NCBI RefSeq assembly: GCF_019263595.1
Contig: NZ_JADQDD010000009.1
Span: 1 to 52,798 of the forward strand
DNA length: 52,798 nucleotides
Origin: Pseudonocardia sp. KRD291
GTDB taxonomy: Bacteria > Actinomycetota > Actinomycetes > Mycobacteriales > Pseudonocardiaceae
Reading direction: 5' to 3'
Position numbers and translations under genes: made by a program. The notes under the pieces are model-generated. The model was not told the DNA's origin and made no database searches. It saw nothing but the letters and a program-made list of their open reading frames with translations. Positions 48,872-52,798 of the stretch are shown here, piece after piece. How positions within the stretch are numbered: the first letter of the stretch is position 1; each line of letters starts with the position of its first letter.

Positions 48872-49450
48872 ATGTCACGCGTCATCCACGTCTTCCGCCA
48901 GCCCGACCGTTTCGTGGCCGGGACCGTCGGCGAGCCCGGCGACCGCTCCTTCTACCTGCAGGCGATGGAGAGTTCCCGGACGATCAGCGTGCTGCTGGAG
49001 AAACAGCAGGTCTCGGTCCTGGCCGAGCGCATCACGGCGCTGCTCGGCGAGGTCGGCAAGCGCTTCGGCGACGACGTGGCCGCGGAACCCGCCACCGGTG
49101 GGTCGGACTCGGACCCGCTGACGGTGCCGCTGGAGGAGGAGTTCCGGGTCGGGACGATGGGCCTGGGCTGGGACGCGGACTCGAGCTCGATCGTCGTGGA
49201 GCTCCTGGCGGTGAGCGAGGAGGAGATCGACGAGTCGGTCGTCCTCGACGACACCGAGGAGGGTCCGGACGCGCTGCGGGTGTTCCTGTCGCCGTCGGCG
49301 GCCCGGGCGTTCGCCGACCGCGCGGAGAAGGTCGTCTCGGCCGGGCGCGCGCCCTGCCCGCTGTGCGCGGAGCCGCTGGACCCGGAGGGTCACGTGTGCG
49401 TGCGCCTCAACGGCTACCACGAGCGCAACCCCGTGACCGAGGCCGAATGA
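48872..49450 (+). CDS. DUF3090-family protein with zinc ribbon
   Basis: A 192-residue cytoplasmic protein. MSRVIHVFRQPDRFVAGTVG and RSFYLQAMESSRTISVLLEK match DUF3090; the C terminus has CPLCAEPLDPEGHVCVRLNG, a CxxC...C zinc-ribbon-like site with a probable histidine ligand. ATG at 48872 is preceded by GTGGAGTGG. Function is unknown; it is nearly always found between the histidine phosphatase and the SCO1664-type gene, suggesting the three act together. Confidence 0.93.
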   Translation: MSRVIHVFRQPDRFVAGTVGEPGDRSFYLQAMESSRTISVLLEKQQVSVLAERITALLGEVGKRFGDDVAAEPATGGSDSDPLTVPLEEEFRVGTMGLGWDADSSSIVVELLAVSEEEIDESVVLDDTEEGPDALRVFLSPSAARAFADRAEKVVSAGRAPCPLCAEPLDPEGHVCVRLNGYHERNPVTEAE

Positions 49451-49475
49451 CGCCGCTGCGCACGAGATCGCCGCG

Positions 49476-50351
49476 TTGAGCGTTCCCGACCTGCGTGACC
49501 CCGCCGTGCACACGGTGCTGGCGAAGGGGCGCATCGAGATCACCGGGCGCCTCGTCGACGCCTCGAACGCCACCCTGTTCGGCACCGTGAGCGCCGACGG
49601 CGTGGACATGCGCTGCGTCTACAAGCCGGTCCGCGGCGAGCGTCCGCTCTGGGACTTCCCGGACGGCACGCTGGCCGGGCGCGAGGTGGCCAGCTACCTG
49701 ATCTCCGAAGCGTCCGGGCTGCAGGTGGTCCCGCCGACCCTGCTGCGCGACGGGCCGTTCGGACCGGGCATGGTCCAGGCGTGGGTCTCCGCCGGTGACG
49801 ACACCGCGATCAGCGACCCGGACGACGACGACCTCGACGGTGACCTGGACGGCGAGACGATCACCCTCGCCGCGGCGTCGCTGGTCGAGCTGTGCGGGCC
49901 GGCCGACGTCCCGGACGGCTGGCTGCCCGTGCTGCGGGCCCGCGACGGCGCCGGGGACCCGGTCGTCCTGGTGCACGCCGACGACCCCCAGCTGCGCCGG
50001 ATGGCGCTGTTCGACGTCGTGGTGAACAACGCCGACCGCAAGGGCGGGCACGTCCTGGTCGGTGGCGACGAGCGCGTCTACGGCGTGGACCACGGCCTGA
50101 CCCTGCACACCGAGGACAAGCTCCGCACGGTCCTGTGGGGCTGGGTCGGCGACGAGCTGCGCGGCGAGCTGATCGAGCCGTTGAGGACCCTGCGTCGCAA
50201 GCTGGCCGGCGACTTCGGCGACGAGATCGGCGAGCACGTGACCCGCCGCGAGGTCGCTGCGCTGCGCTCCCGGGTGGACCGGCTGATCAACGAGCCCCGG
50301 TTCCCGGAGCCGAACGGGTACGGGCCCGCGATCCCGTGGCCGGCGTTCTGA
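49476..50351 (+). CDS. SCO1664-family protein (PI3/4-kinase-like fold)
   Basis: A 291-residue protein. VDMRCVYKPVRGERPLWDFP contains the ATP-site lysine of the kinase-like fold, REVASYLISEASGLQVVPPT follows, and FDVVVNNADRKGGHVLVGG with VYGVDHGLTLHTEDK carries the catalytic Asp and the metal-binding Asp. Real activity is not established. The TTG at 49476 is the natural start by spacing to the DUF3090 stop (25 bases), without a strong binding site. An Asp-rich patch (DPDDDDLDGDLDGE) interrupts the domain. Its stop codon lies at the edge of a 15-bp tandem repeat tract. Confidence 0.9.
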   Translation: MSVPDLRDPAVHTVLAKGRIEITGRLVDASNATLFGTVSADGVDMRCVYKPVRGERPLWDFPDGTLAGREVASYLISEASGLQVVPPTLLRDGPFGPGMVQAWVSAGDDTAISDPDDDDLDGDLDGETITLAAASLVELCGPADVPDGWLPVLRARDGAGDPVVLVHADDPQLRRMALFDVVVNNADRKGGHVLVGGDERVYGVDHGLTLHTEDKLRTVLWGWVGDELRGELIEPLRTLRRKLAGDFGDEIGEHVTRREVAALRSRVDRLINEPRFPEPNGYGPAIPWPAF

Positions 50352-50409
50352 GGTTCCAGCGTCCGAGGGTGCAGGGTCCGAGGTTGCAGGGCCCGACGTT
50401 CTAGGGTCG
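50350..50409. repeat. 15-bp degenerate tandem repeat, four copies
   Basis: GAGGTTCCAGCGTCC, GAGGGTGCAGGGTCC, GAGGTTGCAGGGCCC and GACGTTCTAGGGTCG follow each other without gaps and fill the space between the SCO1664-type gene and the alpha/beta hydrolase gene. They start inside the stop codon of the first. Confidence 0.85.
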
Positions 50410-50414
50410 CGGGC

Positions 50415-51272
50415 GTGGATGCCCTGACACCGACCCGCGTCACCCTTCCCGACGTCACCCTCTCGGTCCTGGACGAGGGCTCCGGACCGGCGGTGCTCCT
50501 GCTGCACGGCTGGCCGGACCGGGCGCTGATGTGGGAGCACCAGATCCGCGCGCTGGCCGCGGCCGGGTACCGCGTGATCGCCCCCGACCTGCGCGGGTTC
50601 GGCGACAGCGACCGGCCCGAGGGCGTCGAGCAGTACACCCTGCGCCGCACCGCCGGCGACGTCCTCGCGCTCGCCGACGCACTCGGCGTCGAGGAGTTCG
50701 CGCTGGCCGGGCACGACTGGGGCGCCTCGCTCGGGTGGGCGGTCGCGACGTTCTCCGAGCGGGTCAGCCGCTACGCCGCATTCTCGGTCGGGCACCCCGG
50801 CGCGTTCCGGAGCGCGGGCCTGGAACAGAAGTCGCTGTCCTGGTACATGCTCTGGTTCCAGTTCCCGGGCGTCGCCGAGTCGGTCCTTCCGGCCGACGAC
50901 TGGGCGTTGCTGCGCAGCTGGGCGCACCCGGGCGCGGCCCCCGACGACCCCGCCGCTGCGCGCCAGGTCGCCGACCTGTCGCGGCCGGGCGCGCTGACCG
51001 CGTCGCTGAACTGGTATCGCGCCAACATCGACCCGGCGACGTTCGTCGGCGTCGAGCCGCCGCCGTTGCCGCGGATCTCCCGCCCGGTGTTCGGGGTGTG
51101 GAGCAGCGCCGACATGGCCCTGACCGAGGAGCAGATGACCCGGTCGGCCGAGTTCGTCGACGGCCCGTTCACCTACCGGCGGGTCGACGACGTCGGGCAC
51201 TGGATCCCGGTCGAGGCCCCCGAGCGCACCGCGGAGCTGCTCACCGAGTTCCTCGCCGCACCCGGACGGTGA
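50415..51272 (+). CDS. Alpha/beta-fold hydrolase, epoxide-hydrolase-like
   Basis: A 285-residue alpha/beta hydrolase. Oxyanion motif LLLHGWPDRALMW at 29-41, strand APDLRGFGDSDRPEG, nucleophile Asp in AGHDWGASLGWAVA, and catalytic His in VDDVGHWIPVEAPERTA. An Asp nucleophile with HGWPD is typical of epoxide hydrolases and haloalkane dehalogenases; WSSADMALTEEQ supplies the acid region. Substrate unknown. The GTG at 50415 is supported only by the position of the domain. It sits where mshC is found in many relatives. Confidence 0.92.
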   Translation: MDALTPTRVTLPDVTLSVLDEGSGPAVLLLHGWPDRALMWEHQIRALAAAGYRVIAPDLRGFGDSDRPEGVEQYTLRRTAGDVLALADALGVEEFALAGHDWGASLGWAVATFSERVSRYAAFSVGHPGAFRSAGLEQKSLSWYMLWFQFPGVAESVLPADDWALLRSWAHPGAAPDDPAAARQVADLSRPGALTASLNWYRANIDPATFVGVEPPPLPRISRPVFGVWSSADMALTEEQMTRSAEFVDGPFTYRRVDDVGHWIPVEAPERTAELLTEFLAAPGR

Positions 51273-51410
51273 CGAACCGAACTCCGAACGGGTCGGCACC
51301 TGCTCGCGCATGCGCCCCCGCGCCGGGCCAGGATGGACGGTGGACGTGGGGGCGCCCGTCGAACCGGGTGGTCGTCCCTCGCGAGAGCACCGAGCACAGG
51401 GAGGAACGCG

Positions 51411-52798
51411 ATGGCGGAGAAGAGCCGGATCGGCGTCACCGGGCTGGCGGTCATGGGGGCCAACCTGGCCCGCAACATGGCCCGCCGAGGGTTCCCGGTG
51501 GCCGTGCACAACCGCACCACCTCGAAGACGACCGAGTTCATGAAGGACTTCGGCGACGAGGGCCCGTTCACCGGCGCGGAGACGCTGCAGGAGTTCGTGG
51601 ACGCCCTCGAGACGCCGCGCAAGATCGTCGTCATGGTCAAGGCCGGTAAGCCGGTGGACGCGGTGATCGACGAGCTCGCCCCGTTGCTCGACGCCGGCGA
51701 CATCATCATCGACGCCGGCAACTCGCACTTCCCGGACACCGACCGCCGGACCGCGTACTGCGCCGAGCGCAACCTGCGCTTCATGGGGATCGGCGTCTCC
51801 GGCGGCGAGGAGGGCGCCCTGCTCGGGCCGAGCATCATGCCCGGCGGCGACACCGCGGCCTACTCCGAGGTCGAGGAGATCCTGACGGCGATCGCCGCGC
51901 AGGTCGACGGCACCCCGTGCTGCACGCACGTCGGGCCCGGCGGGGCCGGGCACTACGTGAAGATGGTGCACAACGGCATCGAGTACGCCGACATCCAGCT
52001 CATCGCCGAGGCCTACGACCTGCTCACGCACGTCGCGGGGCTCTCCGCGCCGGAGATCGGGAAGATCTTCGAGGAGTGGAACTCCGGTGACCTGGAGTCG
52101 TTCCTCTGCGAGATCACCGCCAAGGTGCTGGCCAAGACCGACGACACCACCGGCGGTCCGCTGGTCGACGTGATCGCCGATCAGGCCGAGCAGAAGGGCA
52201 CCGGCCGCTGGACGGCGATGAACGCGCTCGAGCTGGGGGTGCCGCTGACCGGCATCACCGAGGCCGTGTTCGCCCGCACCCTGTCGTCACTGGCCGACGA
52301 GCGCAGGCACGCGTCGACGACGCTGGCCGGGCCGACCCCGGGCGGCGGCGCGAACCGCGACGACCTGGTCGAGGACATCCGCCAGGCGCTCTACGCGTCC
52401 AAGGTGGTCGCCTACGCGCAGGGCTTCGCGCAGATGCGGGCCGCCTCGTTGGAGAACGACTGGGACCTCGACCTGGGCTCGATGGCCACGATCTGGCGCG
52501 GCGGGTGCATCATCCGGGCACAGTTCCTCAACCGGATCCGCGACGCCTACGCCGAGCACCCGGACCTGGACAACCTGCTGATGGTCCCCTACTTCACCGA
52601 GGCCGTCGCGAACGCGCAGGACGCGTGGCGACGGGTGGTGACCACGGCGACCGAGCAGGGCGTCGCGATCCCGGCGTTCTCGAGCAGCCTGTCCTACTAC
52701 GACGGCTACCGTCGCGAGCGCGGCCCGGCGAACCTGATCCAGGGCCTGCGCGACTACTTCGGCGCGCACACCTACCGCCGCACCGACACCGACGGAAC
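51411..52798 (+). CDS. gnd: 6-phosphogluconate dehydrogenase, decarboxylating (3' end beyond the window)
   Basis: At least 462 residues, open at the right edge. It oxidises 6-phosphogluconate to ribulose 5-phosphate and CO2 with NADP(+) in the pentose phosphate pathway. Cofactor motif IGVTGLAVMGANLARNMARR at 7-26 with HNRTTSKT after strand two; IIIDAGNSHFPDTDRR; signature FMGIGVSGGEEGALLGPSIM; catalytic Lys in GPGGAGHYVKMVHNGIEYAD; substrate block IADQAEQKGTGRWTAMNALE; and WRGGCIIRAQFL near the end. It is the long (about 470-residue) form, so only a few residues are missing. ATG at 51411 is preceded by GGGAGGAA 6 bases upstream. Confidence 0.97.
   Translation, partial: MAEKSRIGVTGLAVMGANLARNMARRGFPVAVHNRTTSKTTEFMKDFGDEGPFTGAETLQEFVDALETPRKIVVMVKAGKPVDAVIDELAPLLDAGDIIIDAGNSHFPDTDRRTAYCAERNLRFMGIGVSGGEEGALLGPSIMPGGDTAAYSEVEEILTAIAAQVDGTPCCTHVGPGGAGHYVKMVHNGIEYADIQLIAEAYDLLTHVAGLSAPEIGKIFEEWNSGDLESFLCEITAKVLAKTDDTTGGPLVDVIADQAEQKGTGRWTAMNALELGVPLTGITEAVFARTLSSLADERRHASTTLAGPTPGGGANRDDLVEDIRQALYASKVVAYAQGFAQMRAASLENDWDLDLGSMATIWRGGCIIRAQFLNRIRDAYAEHPDLDNLLMVPYFTEAVANAQDAWRRVVTTATEQGVAIPAFSSSLSYYDGYRRERGPANLIQGLRDYFGAHTYRRTDTDG

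Overview
The window is one contiguous stretch of very GC-rich DNA with strong G/C third-position codon use, GTG and TTG starts, Actinobacteria-restricted families (DUF3090, SCO1664 family, DUF5703, DUF3558, an MftD-like flavoprotein, DICT-GGDEF) and tRNA-Leu(GAG) with an encoded CCA. It reads as chromosomal DNA of a Pseudonocardia-like actinomycete. The genus is inferred from gene content and not proven. There is no phage, IS element, CRISPR array or rRNA.

Left part (1-12.5 kb): a Pro-rich partial protein, a lipoprotein, an orphan LytTR response regulator, a luciferase-like monooxygenase, an MftD-like FMN enzyme, an SDR and homogentisate dioxygenase. These are followed by a probable metal-linked envelope module: PepSY protein, DUF5134 protein with three His/Met helix motifs, ECF sigma factor and a divergent zinc-finger anti-sigma factor.

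Middle (12.5-32.3 kb): kynureninase, acyl-CoA dehydrogenase, a type II toxin-antitoxin pair whose PIN toxin carries an in-frame stop, a divergent DegT aminotransferase/GMC oxidoreductase pair, a DICT-GGDEF protein with a degenerate signature, a DHA2 MFS exporter, an S10 peptidase, a second GMC enzyme, bifunctional PutA with a divergent PAS-AraC regulator, and a membrane-protein group including a DUF418 gene broken by one extra base.

Centrepiece (32.6-40.9 kb): a nitrile-degradation locus with its own cobalt supply. On the minus strand lie cbiM-cbiN-cbiQ-cbiO (cobalt ECF importer), an ArsR-type regulator, an amidase, and nitrile hydratase beta, alpha (cobalt-type CTLCSC motif) and accessory protein with a His-rich N terminus. 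A convergent gene encodes an unusual cytoplasmic fusion of an SRPBCC-like domain to an AmiC-type amide-binding protein and shares its CTAG stop with the accessory gene. The logic is: cobalt in, hydratase matured, nitrile to amide to acid, with the fusion and ArsR proteins as candidate sensors. Candidate promoters and operators are visible upstream of cbiM and of the amidase gene.

Right part (40.9-52.8 kb): a shortened rhodanese, tRNA-Leu, M20 peptidase, SDR, VOC protein, DUF5703, a small protein coupled to a DUF3558 lipoprotein, two copies of a structured 40/41-bp hairpin element plus an 8-bp minisatellite, an aldo/keto reductase-fold protein lacking most catalytic residues, uppP, the conserved phosphatase/DUF3090/SCO1664 trio, an alpha/beta hydrolase, and gnd running off the right edge.
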